Assembly (NCBI GenBank): GCA_016722945.1
Contig: JAEQMT010000035.1
Coordinates: 5,001 to 54,476 of the forward strand
Source: Desulfofustis sp. PB-SRB1
GTDB lineage: Bacteria > Desulfobacterota > Desulfobulbia > Desulfobulbales > Desulfocapsaceae
Direction: 5' to 3'
Length of the DNA stretch: 49,476 nt
Below are positions 36,947 through 44,906 of this stretch, piece by piece. The notes below the pieces were generated by a model. The model saw only the letters and a program-made list of their open reading frames with translations. It was not told the DNA's origin and searched no databases. The position numbers and the translations under genes are program-made. The first letter of the stretch is position 1. Each line of letters begins with the position of its first letter.

Positions 36947-38464
36947 TCATTGTGCGAGACTGTCCTGCTCACCCTGGTCAAACCAGCGCAATCGTTCCTG
37001 CCAGAACATGCCGGCATGGCCGGTGGTGTGCGGGGTGTAGGGCAGATAGCGTGATGTTTCCAAATCCGGTACCAGGTTGTCAAATCGAACCTGCTCCTCA
37101 CCGTCCACCCAGCTGATATACAGATCGAGCAAAGGGCGAACGACCTGAAGTTTACCGCCGGCGTCAGGTGCAAGCGGCAGTTCTTCCCACCGCCGTTCAT
37201 AATATCCTTTCAGCCACATTCCCCGGTACACTTGGCCGGTAAACGGATCACGCATGGTCGGCGAAATAAAATCACCATCGACGTCGGCAAGGGTACCCAA
37301 TTGTGTTTCCACTTCTCTGGAACCGCCGGCGCCGATGCGCTCGAACGCGTCAAAAAAATCGTGATCGATGCGCATCAGATGAGTCTGATTATCGTTGAAA
37401 CTCCACTGCCCATGACAGACCTGGCAGGCAACCGTGTCATTATACCGTTCATGGGCAGGGTGGGCCATAAGCACCAGATTCACATCAGAATTTTCGGTAC
37501 TGGTGCGCAGGCGATAGCCATCTTTAAGCTTTTCGACCCGGGCCGGCAGAGACCGCGCCAGGCCGTCACCATCGTGGCAGCTGCTGCACTCAGGCCCCGA
37601 ACCGCTTCCCATAACCTCGCGCTTGGTGTGGCAGTCGATGCATACCAGCCCGGCCTGATGATGCAGATCGTCCGACAATCGCTGGAACCCGACCCCGTAC
37701 GCACTCTTTTCAGGAACATCGATATCGTATGGAACGCGATATTCATCATGAAAATCGCGCTCGAAACGTCCCACATAGTCAAAGCCGACGTGATTGGCAT
37801 AATGACAACTCAGACAGCGACTCATATCCACCGGCGCCGAGAACCGATGTGAAAATCTTTCTCCGTCATAGCCCAGATGGCAGGCAGCGCAGCCGGTTCC
37901 ATGGCGGGCCAAGGGGTAGGCTTCACCATTGTTATAGACGTGACAGCGCAGACAGCGACGGCGGAGCGCATCATCCACCAGTTCCATGGAATCATGCGGG
38001 GTGTTGTGGGCCCGCAGTTCGGATAGCTCAATCTCATCGGCGGCCGGATCAAAGGCACGTCGGACAAGTGTTATATGACCGGTCAGGGTATAGTGCGAGT
38101 TTTCTTTGACCATGGCCGTTTCCCGGGTGTGACAACCACCGCAGACCGCCTCGGCATGATCGGGGTGGGCCGGTCTGGCGATGAGATCGACATGGGCCAG
38201 GGCACCATCAACCGCATCGGGGTTGCCGCCATGACACTGCGTGCAGCCGAACTGGTGGTGGGTGTCTGGAGATATCGGGTGACAGGAAAGGCAGCCCTGC
38301 CGCGAACCGGCAGTGTGCGGTTCATGGCGTGTCTGCTGTTGGGAGGAGGTGGCAATATCAGCGATACAGAGAGTTATGAGGGTAACACAGATGGCGGCAC
38401 GATGTAAGACGAAACCACCGCCCAATAAACGCCACAACGCCCTGAAGGAAAACGCACCAGTCAT
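36947..38464 (-). CDS. Periplasmic multihaem c-type cytochrome (nine CXXCH motifs)
   Basis: About 505 residues. A hydrophobic N-terminal segment (HRAAICVTLITLCIADIA) acts as signal or anchor. Nine CXXCH haem sites follow: CLSCH, CTQCH, CGGCH, CLRCH, CAACH, CLSCH, CIDCH, CSSCH and CQVCH, plus many free histidines for axial ligation. The last about 130 residues have no haem motif and read as a distinct domain (ADVDGDFISPTM, PYTPHTTGHAGMF). It is probably an electron carrier or reductase of anaerobic respiration; no partner gene lies nearby. ATG 38464 puts the hydrophobic stretch near the start; an in-frame ATG at 38539 is less likely. Confidence 0.85.
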   Translation of the reverse strand: MTGAFSFRALWRLLGGGFVLHRAAICVTLITLCIADIATSSQQQTRHEPHTAGSRQGCLSCHPISPDTHHQFGCTQCHGGNPDAVDGALAHVDLIARPAHPDHAEAVCGGCHTRETAMVKENSHYTLTGHITLVRRAFDPAADEIELSELRAHNTPHDSMELVDDALRRRCLRCHVYNNGEAYPLARHGTGCAACHLGYDGERFSHRFSAPVDMSRCLSCHYANHVGFDYVGRFERDFHDEYRVPYDIDVPEKSAYGVGFQRLSDDLHHQAGLVCIDCHTKREVMGSGSGPECSSCHDGDGLARSLPARVEKLKDGYRLRTSTENSDVNLVLMAHPAHERYNDTVACQVCHGQWSFNDNQTHLMRIDHDFFDAFERIGAGGSREVETQLGTLADVDGDFISPTMRDPFTGQVYRGMWLKGYYERRWEELPLAPDAGGKLQVVRPLLDLYISWVDGEEQVRFDNLVPDLETSRYLPYTPHTTGHAGMFWQERLRWFDQGEQDSLAQ

Positions 38465-38598
38465 GGCCGCACTATACGGGAAGTGGTGATATTTTACCAG
38501 AGATTCACCGGTACCGAAAAAATTGTATAACCGCCTCATCTCTTAGCGGTTGTAGTGTTTTATGATCTTTGCTATATGTCGGCCTGGTCACATCCCGA

Positions 38599-38674
38599 GC
38601 CACCGTAGCTCAGTTGGTAGAGCAGTTGATTCGTAATCATCAGGCCAGCGGTTCGAATCCGCTCGGTGGCTCCA
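38599..38674 (+). tRNA. tRNA-Thr (anticodon CGT)
   Basis: A 76-nt cloverleaf including an encoded CCA. The acceptor arms GCCACCG and CGGTGGC pair perfectly. The D arm is GCTC/GAGC, the anticodon loop TTCGTAA (anticodon CGT at 38632-38634) and the T arm AGCGG-TTCGAAT-CCGCT. One T-T mismatch lies in the anticodon stem (GTTGA/TCATC). It marks the left border of the accessory region. Confidence 0.96.
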
Positions 38675-38684
38675 GTGCAACAAC

Positions 38685-38718
38685 GGGTTTCGAGGTTTGT
38701 TCGTCGAGACCCTTTTTT
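38685..38718 (+). terminator. Rho-independent terminator after tRNA-Thr
   Basis: GGGTTTCGA pairs with TCGAGACCC (one G-T), followed by six Ts, 11 bp after the tRNA CCA. From here to 38944 no gene is recognisable. Confidence 0.75.
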
Positions 38719-38944
38719 ATTGTATGAAGCGTATATGAAGAAATGGTTGCCCATCTTTAAAACGCGTAAGGATAGATCGAAATGTATAGGGATAGGGGAT
38801 CTGTGAGGTGACGGCTGGGCCACGGAATGCTCTCACATGTTCGAGACGCGTTCGTAGCAGGTATTTTCCCTATTTATAATGCCTTATCTTCTCGAGAAGG
38901 GCTGTCACAGTCGATTGTCGAATCTCACTCATGAATGCTGTCAT

Positions 38945-39500
<556 letters not shown>

Positions 39501-39515
39501 AATTTAATCCTTAAG

Positions 39516-39660
39516 GTGGCTTGGAAAATTACTTTTTCGTTCAAATGCTGATCTATTCGAGATATTCTATATTGTATCCTCGGAATATCTACCACCCTGC
39601 CATAAAATGTATATTACACCTTGATTTTGAACGAAAGTTCTCATTTTCTAAGGCCCCCTT
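39516..39660 (+). repeat. Dispersed repeat family B, copy 6
   Basis: GGCTTGGAAAATTACTTTTT, then TTGTATCCTCGGAATATC, ACACCTTGATTTTGAACG and the right end TCTCATTTTCTAAGGCCCCC. It is the most diverged copy and the only one found inside the accessory region. 39661-39830 shows no further feature. Confidence 0.7.
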
Positions 39661-39830
39661 ATTGTATATTATAGTGAGCGCTTAACGGTGGGTATTATCA
39701 GAAACAAGCATGTTTATGACCTAATGTAGATCGAAGCAAAGTGGCGAAAACATCAAGAAGGTTGTTTGAAGAAATGTACTGCTTGTTTTCCGCTGCATGC
39801 CCTTGCTCTGTTTTTGTAATTGTATATTTT

Positions 39831-40151
39831 TTATGAACTAATTCTGTAGTCAAGAATATGTGGAGACCTTTTTAATAAGTCTAGTAAAACTCGTGTAGAA
39901 CCAGTTGGCTGTCGTTTTCCTTGCTCCCATTGTCGAATAGAAGACGGGCTTACATTTAATAATTTGGCAAATACTGTTTGACTCAAACTCAAGCTTTCTC
40001 TTATTTCTTTAATTTGGTCAGTTGTGAGCTGAATCTCAGGGATTTTTACACCAAGTGCATTGAGTTCCTTTTCAGTAAAAGACGATTTAATGCCGGTATT
40101 GATGAAATCCTGGACGGTTTCTCCGATAGCTTTTTTTATTGAATTTCTCAT
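39831..40151 (-). CDS. NadS/HigA-type HTH antitoxin
   Basis: Of 106 residues. The C-terminal half is an XRE-type helix-turn-helix (LTTDQIKEIRESLSLSQTVF, LNVSPSSIRQWEQGKRQP). The N-terminal part is the toxin-neutralising region. Its ATG overlaps the stop of the upstream toxin gene by 4 bp (ATGA), so the antitoxin is translationally coupled behind the toxin. The pair probably autoregulates its promoter. Confidence 0.87.
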   Translation of the reverse strand: MRNSIKKAIGETVQDFINTGIKSSFTEKELNALGVKIPEIQLTTDQIKEIRESLSLSQTVFAKLLNVSPSSIRQWEQGKRQPTGSTRVLLDLLKRSPHILDYRISS

Positions 40152-40522
40152 TCTGTTACCTCCAGGTTAAACAAGATTTGTTTTTCTATGGAGTCATCAA
40201 GTTGTTTAGGATCAAGCGCTAATAGGTCACTGCCAAATTTCTTGAAATATAGCAATTCTGTTGTATTGATATTCGATTTTTCGTTCTTGCCAAATCCATA
40301 GAGAAAAATGGCTCTGTCTTTTTTCTTGTATAAGACGATTGTTCTGAATCCAGTACTTTTACCTTTGCCTACACGCTTCACGCGAACTTTGTAGAGGCTT
40401 CCGCCTAGCTCAATAGCTGAAAGTCGATTTTCTAGGTTTTCAATGGCTTCTAGGAGACTGTTGTTGCTCAGATTTGATTTTTTCGCCCACCTAGCGAACC
40501 ATTTCGTGCATAGTTTTTTCAT
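40148..40522 (-). CDS. RelE/HigB-like ribosome-dependent RNase toxin
   Basis: Of 124 residues, basic. KKLCTKWFARWAKKSNLSN at the N-terminus and LGGSLYKVRVKRVGKGKSTG, FRTIVLYKKKDRAIFLYGFG and KNEKSNI in the core match the RelE-type toxins paired with NadS-like antitoxins (they cleave mRNA on the ribosome or act as mRNA interferases). It is the first gene of a toxin-first module, intact in frame. The ribosome-binding site is weak (TTGCTCT before the ATG). Confidence 0.83.
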   Translation of the reverse strand: MKKLCTKWFARWAKKSNLSNNSLLEAIENLENRLSAIELGGSLYKVRVKRVGKGKSTGFRTIVLYKKKDRAIFLYGFGKNEKSNINTTELLYFKKFGSDLLALDPKQLDDSIEKQILFNLEVTE

Positions 40523-40629
40523 AGAGCAACTATAACTCTTTGTGTTACACTGTGCAAGCTTTGGCTAAGGTAGTTATTCTGATGCGATCACGGTACTGAT
40601 CGGCACCGTTGGGCGATCAAGCTCCCAAT

Positions 40630-40892
40630 GTGTGCCGGGCGCGGCACATGTTCTTAACAGTGAGCCAAGTGTAAAATAAGGTCAGTTACTTGGCAAGTCT
40701 TAAACCAAGCCAGATCTTCATGATGTATTGCAAAAGCCGGAAAGCAGCCCAGAGAGTGAAGCGGAACATCACTGATTTGCTGAGGCTGAAATTGAAGCGT
40801 AAGGTCAATCAGGATAAAAGCGCTGTCAGCAGACCGTGGTTCCGTAAATCTTATGGTAAAGCGGGAAGATAAATATTACGTCCCCAGAATTA
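40630..40892 (+). mobile_element. Group II intron remnant, copy 1 (internally deleted)
   Basis: It begins GTGTGCCGGGCGCGGCAC, the look of a group II intron 5' end. After about 85 bp it jumps straight into the 3' part of the intron-encoded reverse transcriptase: SRKAAQRVKRNITDLLRLKL then KRKVNQDKSAVSRPWFRKS, stop at 40872. The catalytic RT core and the 3' ribozyme domains V and VI are missing. Copy 2 at 44907 shares both ends. The gap 40523-40936 otherwise holds only a weak hairpin near 40570-40614. Confidence 0.75.
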
Positions 40893-40936
40893 CGATTACT
40901 CATTTTTTTTGATAGTTCGCTGGGTTTGCTGTGGAA

Positions 40937-41110
40937 TCAGACCGCAGCTTTTTTTCTTGAGGGTTTGGGCGGAAAAGAGACAACTTTGCGGCCTGATTGC
41001 TGTTCTTTTGCCCTCAAGTCTTCAGCGATTTTGCGAAGATTGAAATTGAAACGTTCGGCATGCTTTTTTCTAACAGCTCTGACCTCTTCCACAATAGGAT
41101 CCTTGAACAT
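40937..41110 (-). CDS. Antitoxin of a VapC-type PIN module
   Basis: Of 57 residues starting FKDPIVEEVRAVRKKHAERF, with a basic proline-containing tail (FPPKPSRKKAAV). Small proteins with a DPIVEEVR start and an SGRKxVxFPP tail pair with PIN toxins of the type found here. GGAGG precedes ATG 41110, and the toxin stop is 2 bp upstream. Its natural promoter, beyond the toxin, is now separated by a 3.2-kb transposon, so its expression may depend on the insertion. Confidence 0.75.
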   Translation of the reverse strand: MFKDPIVEEVRAVRKKHAERFNFNLRKIAEDLRAKEQQSGRKVVSFPPKPSRKKAAV

Positions 41111-41112
41111 GA

Positions 41113-41366
41113 TCAATCCTCCAAGAGCTCTTCCGGGGTGCAGATCACAGGGCAACGGTAGCCTCGTGATTCAACCACTTCTTCAATTCGGTGCCGGTGA
41201 AAAGCATTGGCAAGATGCCTGCAATTCCATGTAACGAGAAAATCTATGCCATTGACAGCGCACAACGCGATATGCAGCGCATCTTCTCCAAATTCATTCG
41301 GTATGGGACCTTCAACCACGAGAGCTTCTGCTATCGTTACTGCATCATTCGAAACATGTGTTGAAC
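41113..41366 (-). pseudogene. vapC: VapC-type PIN toxin, C-terminal half
   Basis: It reads SNDAVTIAEALVVEGPIP, EFGEDALHIALCAVNGIDFL, VTWNCRHLANAFHRHRIEEV, CPVICTPEELLED. The LTWNCRHIANA and PVICTPEEL words identify a common PIN ribonuclease family. The homology begins abruptly at the transposon edge; the N-terminal half is at 44550-44813 on the same strand. An internal start could not give an active PIN fold, because the first catalytic Asp/Glu is on the other side. Confidence 0.85.
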
Positions 41367-41555
41367 CCCAGATTATCTAAAATAAAACCAGCCTTTTTTG
41401 TCAGAATCTGTTAGCAGTGGGTGGTGACACTGCAGATTATCTTGAATTCTCGTAACGTTATTGCACACCCCTCGTGAGTGGTGGCTGCCGGGGCCGTAGC
41501 CACGGTCCCGGCAGCCCTCCAGGCAGGAAGCCTACTTCCTGAAAGGAGTTGCCTT

Positions 41556-42068
41556 GTGGTACTGTTTGTTGCCGCATCCGTCAAGGAAATTGCTCGTCTC
41601 GGCACCGCCTACCCCTGGAATAAACCATCGTGCTGCCCCCGGTGCGGTGGACGGTTGTGGTGGCATGGATTTGTTGTCGCCTGGTTTAGCTGCTTTTCTC
41701 ATTGTGTCTATCTTCGACGTCTGTTCTGTTCTCAGTGCCGCGCCGTTCATCGATTGAAACCACGGGGATATTGGCCCCGGTATCGCAGTTCCAGTGCTGA
41801 GATCCAGCAGGCAATTACCCACCGACAGAGCACAAAACGCTGGCGGCCCGATCTGCCGCGTTCGCGCCAACGCCAGTGGTGGCGTCGGCTAGGTCGGATG
41901 ATTCGGCTGGTCTTCGGGATGTCCGCTCAGCTTACCCACCGGGAAGGATTCACTCGACTCATTGCACGAAACATCATCCCGGTCACCCAAGCAATACACC
42001 ATGACAATCGACACATCCATGACCCACCCTACCGTATTGTAGCTCTACCCGGCGCCTGCTGCCGGTGA
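41556..42068 (+). CDS. Transposon-encoded zinc-ribbon protein
   Basis: Of 170 residues from GTG 41556, chosen because AAAGGAG lies 7 bp upstream; longer starts have no such site. Two zinc-knuckle pairs (CCPRCGGRLWWHG, LFCSQCRAVHRLKPRGYW) are followed by a basic helical region (RSRQRQWWRRLGRMIRLVFG). It resembles the small accessory proteins (DUF6431-like, from memory) that precede DDE transposases in such elements. It may bind element ends or regulate the transposase; this is inference. Confidence 0.65.
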   Translation: MVLFVAASVKEIARLGTAYPWNKPSCCPRCGGRLWWHGFVVAWFSCFSHCVYLRRLFCSQCRAVHRLKPRGYWPRYRSSSAEIQQAITHRQSTKRWRPDLPRSRQRQWWRRLGRMIRLVFGMSAQLTHREGFTRLIARNIIPVTQAIHHDNRHIHDPPYRIVALPGACCR

Positions 42069-42069
42069 T

Positions 42070-42110
42070 ATGGGGTATCAGACTCGGATAACCCGACTCT
42101 GATACCCCAT
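42070..42110 (+). promoter_or_regulatory. Long hairpin before the transposase gene
   Basis: ATGGGGTATCAGACTCGG and CCGACTCTGATACCCCAT pair over about 18 bp with one C-C mismatch and a short loop. It starts right after the zinc-ribbon gene stop and ends 6 bp before the CAGGAGG site of the transposase. It has no T-run, so it is more likely a translational or protein-binding control site than a terminator. Confidence 0.6.
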
Positions 42111-42126
42111 ACCCAGGAGGACGCCC

Positions 42127-43446
42127 ATGGAAGACGAAGCCTTGCGTACCGAAGTTGCCCTGTTTCGCTTCGGAGTCATCAGCGAGTTGGTTGCATCACG
42201 ACTCGAACCCGGTGAGTTGACCGAACTCATCTATCAAAAAAGTGAGCAGCACTGGAATATCCCCGGTTCTCATCGCACCCGGGTGTCGGCGGCCACCGTC
42301 AGGCGCTGGCTACGACTCTATGAGCGGGGCGGCCGCGAGCTCAGTGCCTTGATACCGGCCAGGCGGTGCGACCGGGGATGCTCTCGCACGGTCGATGATG
42401 AGACTCGCGGCGCTCTGATCCGGTTGCGCAAAGAACAACCAGGCTGGCCGGTCTGGCGGCTGGTGCAAGCACTTGCTGAAAAACAAGTAATCTCGCCCGG
42501 CACGACGCTGAGTCTCTCCACCGCCTATCGCATCCTCACTCAGGAAAAGCTTGACAGCGCCGCCCTGCACAAGGGAGCCCCGGTGGATCGACGGCGTTAC
42601 GAGGCCGAATTCCCCAACGATATCTGGCAATCAGATATCATGCACGGCCCGCTGGTAAAAGGCACCGGCAAAAGGCGCAAAGCGTATCTGATCGCCATTC
42701 TTGACGATCATTCCCGGTTCATTACCCACGGCGAGTTCTTCTCTTCGGAAAAACTCGAATCCTGGCTCCAGGTCTTTCGCCAGGCCCTGCTTACCAGAGG
42801 ACTGCCGCGTAAACTCTACGTGGACAACGGCGCCGCCTTTCGCTCACGCCATCTCGAACGAATCTGTGCCTCGCTCGGCATCGCCCTGATCCACAGCCGC
42901 CCCTATACCCCACAGGGGCGCGGCAAGATCGAGCGCTTCTTTCGCACCGTCAGATCCCGGTTTATCTCGCGCCTCGATGACCAACCCGACACCCTTGCTC
43001 AGCTCAATGAGCGGTTCCAGCACTGGCTGGAAACGGACTATCTGCATCGGGTTCATTCGGTCACCGCGATGACCCCGTTCAACCGCTTTGCCGCTCATCT
43101 TGAAATGATTCGCGAAGCACCCGCTGATCTTACTGATCACTTCCGTAAAGAAGTGCGGCGCCGGGTCAGCAAAGACCGGGTCGTCACCATCGACGGACGA
43201 CTCTTCGAAGCCCCGGTTCAATTGATCGGTGAACGGGTCACGCTCTTGTTCAACGATGATCGGCCGGAACGGGTCGAAATCTTCTGTAAGGGGCAGTCGT
43301 GTGGTCTGCTCAGGCCGGTTGATCTGGTGGTCAACACCCTGGTGAAACGAACCAAAAACGGCGGTGAAGAGATGCTCGCCGAAACCTCGACATGCCGGCC
43401 GGGACGGCTGCCCTTTGATCCTGGCGCCGACGGAGGTGGATCATGA
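42127..43446 (+). CDS. DDE transposase of the Mu/IS481/TniA-like rve type
   Basis: Of 439 residues. The N-terminal HTH-like DNA-binding part (VSAATVRRWLRLYERGGREL, GWPVWRLVQAL) is followed by the RNase H-fold integrase core: WQSDIMHGPLV (first Asp), YVDNGAAFRSRHL (second Asp) and PYTPQGRGKIERFFRTVRS (Glu). A C-terminal beta domain (VTIDGRLFEAPVQLIGERV) ends the protein. It overlaps the ATPase gene by 4 bp. All catalytic residues are present, so it could be active. Confidence 0.9.
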   Translation: MEDEALRTEVALFRFGVISELVASRLEPGELTELIYQKSEQHWNIPGSHRTRVSAATVRRWLRLYERGGRELSALIPARRCDRGCSRTVDDETRGALIRLRKEQPGWPVWRLVQALAEKQVISPGTTLSLSTAYRILTQEKLDSAALHKGAPVDRRRYEAEFPNDIWQSDIMHGPLVKGTGKRRKAYLIAILDDHSRFITHGEFFSSEKLESWLQVFRQALLTRGLPRKLYVDNGAAFRSRHLERICASLGIALIHSRPYTPQGRGKIERFFRTVRSRFISRLDDQPDTLAQLNERFQHWLETDYLHRVHSVTAMTPFNRFAAHLEMIREAPADLTDHFRKEVRRRVSKDRVVTIDGRLFEAPVQLIGERVTLLFNDDRPERVEIFCKGQSCGLLRPVDLVVNTLVKRTKNGGEEMLAETSTCRPGRLPFDPGADGGGS

Positions 43447-44246
43447 GCTATCGAACTTTCTTCGGCCTCAGTGCGGAGCCCTTCAGGGCTGATCTCGCCC
43501 TTGAGCAGGTGCTCACCACCCCGGAATTGCTCGGCGTCCAGCAACGCCTCGACTATGTCTTGCGTCTGGGCGCCATCATGCTTGTCACCGGCGAAGTCGG
43601 CGCCGGCAAATCAACCGCCGTGCGCTACAGCTGTGGAACGCTTCATCACTCTCGGTACAAGACCCTGTGGGTCACCGCTTCAGCCGGCTCTATTCTCGAA
43701 CTCTACCGCCAGCTCCTGGCCGAGCTTGACATCGCTACCGCATCGTCCTCACGGGCCGTATTGACCCGGCTGATCAGAGCACAGATCGACAGCCTGGTCG
43801 CCGGTAAAAAGCAGCAACCCCTGCTGATTATCGATGAGGCCTCACTGCTGCGCCTCGATGTCTTTGCCGAGCTCCATACCATCACCCAGTTCGAAGCCGA
43901 CTCCAAACCGTGGCTGCCCATGGTGCTGGCCGGCCAGAATAACCTGGCGGAAAACCTGCTCTACCGTACCGCCATACCGCTGGCTTCTCGCATTGTTGCC
44001 AGAAGTCATCTGCCGGCGGTCACCCGCCAGGCGATGGGTGAGTATCTGGACCATCATCTCACCATTGTCGGAATAAAAAACTCACCCTTTACCGAACAGG
44101 CGGTAACCGCCATTCATCAGGGCTCCGGCGGGCTCTTTCGCAAAGCCAACCATCTTGCCCGCGGCGCCATGATCGCCGCTGCCGCCGAAAAAACACAAGA
44201 GGTAACAGCGGAGCATGTTCGGTGTGCCGACTCGGAGCTGCTGTAA
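43443..44246 (+). CDS. ExeA/TniB-like AAA ATPase (transposition helper)
   Basis: Of 267 residues. It starts SYRTFFGLSAEPFRADLALE, the ExeA-type N-terminus. Walker A is GEVGAGKSTAVRY (about residues 52-60), Walker B LLIIDEASLL (about 128-137). A sensor region (VLAGQNNLAENL, RIVARSHLPAVT) and a helical lid with GSGGLFRKANHLAR complete it. Such ATPases choose and present target DNA to DDE transposases, as MuB and TniB do. It starts inside the transposase stop (ATGA). Confidence 0.88.
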   Translation: MSYRTFFGLSAEPFRADLALEQVLTTPELLGVQQRLDYVLRLGAIMLVTGEVGAGKSTAVRYSCGTLHHSRYKTLWVTASAGSILELYRQLLAELDIATASSSRAVLTRLIRAQIDSLVAGKKQQPLLIIDEASLLRLDVFAELHTITQFEADSKPWLPMVLAGQNNLAENLLYRTAIPLASRIVARSHLPAVTRQAMGEYLDHHLTIVGIKNSPFTEQAVTAIHQGSGGLFRKANHLARGAMIAAAAEKTQEVTAEHVRCADSELL

Positions 44247-44274
44247 TTCAACCATCAAACACAAGGAGCACATC

Positions 44275-44436
44275 ATGAAACCTGAACAGACCATCCAGTT
44301 TCTTGCCGAATTGCTTGAACTGGCTGAAGAACTAAACCGTATCGTCAAACAGTATTGCCGACTCGTAACCACTGATCAATCTGGACACGGACACTACGCA
44401 GAGAAGAAGGACTCAGAATATGATGCATTGTTCTGA
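44275..44436 (+). CDS. Small transposon protein of unknown function
   Basis: Of 53 residues: a helical first half (EQTIQFLAELLELAEELNRI) and a polar tail (SGHGHYAEKKDSEYDALF). AAGGAG lies 6 bp before the ATG, and the gene follows the ATPase gene by 28 bp, so it is probably translated. I do not recognise the family. Its place at the end of the element suggests a role in transposition control. Confidence 0.55.
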   Translation: MKPEQTIQFLAELLELAEELNRIVKQYCRLVTTDQSGHGHYAEKKDSEYDALF

Positions 44437-44468
44437 GTAAATCTGTACTCTAGTCGTGCCGAGATGCT

Positions 44469-44506
44469 CCCCCCGGGCGGCGCTACGCGACGCACGCCCG
44501 GGGGGG
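44469..44506. terminator. Strong GC-rich hairpin near the transposon right end
   Basis: CCCCCCGGGCG pairs with CGCCCGGGGGG across a 15-base loop. No T-run follows, but the stem is very stable and lies between the last transposon gene and the right terminal motifs. It may insulate the element ends from transcription. Confidence 0.5.
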
Positions 44507-44549
44507 ACGCCTGCAAAATATTCTGATATCACTGGTAAGATATTCAGAC

Positions 44550-44813
44550 AAATGCTGTGCATTTAATGTGAGAATCAACAACATGCAGCGAGTCCATATC
44601 CGCAATATAATCCAACCTCCGTTTGGCTGCTTCTTGATCGCCTGCCGCACATTCGTTGAAGACCAATTCAGACACTACCAAATCGAACGCCATTCGTCGA
44701 TTTTCCCACCACTCTCGAGTCAGAGCCTGCCGTCCTGCAACTATCGGGTTCCTGCTCGTCCTCGCGGCCAAGTAGCTGATTATCGTCGTTTCGATGTAAA
44801 GTATCGGCTTCAT
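44550..44813 (-). pseudogene. vapC: VapC-type PIN toxin, N-terminal half
   Basis: It starts at ATG 44813 behind AAGAGGAA and reads KPILYIETTIISYLAARTSR, TREWWENRRMAFDLVVSELV, CAAGDQEAAKRRLDYIADMD, then VVDSHIK before running into transposon sequence (CTAFV, stop). The YIETTIISYLAAR opening with its acidic residue and the SELVFNE motif are the first half of the same PIN family whose second half is at 41113-41366. The module order was toxin first, antitoxin second. Confidence 0.85.
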
Positions 44814-44851
44814 TCATTTCCTCTTGTCGACGAAACAACGCTCCAGACGTC

Positions 44852-44905
44852 AGCGAACGTTGCTAATCAGCCGCGCGGCTTTTTGCGTCGGCTGAATTAG
44901 CCTGG
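44852..44905 (-). other. Degenerate integron attC site, interrupted on its right side
   Basis: The minus strand reads TTCAGCCGACGCAAAAAGC then CGCGCGGCTGATTAGCAAC and GTTCGCT. The core is nearly identical to the attC at 46097-46154, but the stem differs by a paired change (CAGCCG/CGGCTG against CAGCGG/CCGCTG). The left core box GTTCGCT is degenerate and the right box is lost where the group II intron remnant begins. It lies 39 bp upstream of the PIN toxin start. Confidence 0.6.
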
Positions 44906-44906
44906 T

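Larger units (their letters stand above)
41367..44549 (+). mobile_element. DDE/AAA-ATPase transposon inserted in a PIN toxin gene
   Basis: A 3.2-kb element with a zinc-ribbon protein, DDE transposase, ExeA/TniB-like ATPase and a small protein, all on the plus strand. The ends carry repeated motifs: CAGATTATCTAAAAT (41369) and CAGATTATCTTGAAT (41433) on the left, and in inverse orientation CAGAATATTTTGCA (44512-44524) and CTGAATATCTTA (44536-44547) on the right. The outer bases and target duplication are uncertain by a few bp. The two halves of the disrupted gene flank it exactly. Confidence 0.87.

Noticed and set aside
38572-38823. Minus-strand open frame reading ATERIRTAGLMITNQLLYQL
   Set aside because: It is the antisense of tRNA-Thr and its terminator, a well-known spurious frame over tRNA genes.
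40564-40614. A fourth attC-like site (minus strand GCCCAAC with stem GGTGCCGATCA/TGATCGCATC)
   Set aside because: Only one core box fits; the other would have to be CTTAGCC, which breaks the GTTRRRY rule. It is near the RelE gene and intron copy 1, so it deserves a model search, but it is too weak to list as a feature.
44469-44506. attC or transposon terminal inverted repeat
   Set aside because: It is a simple GC hairpin without core boxes, and the element's end motifs lie outside it.
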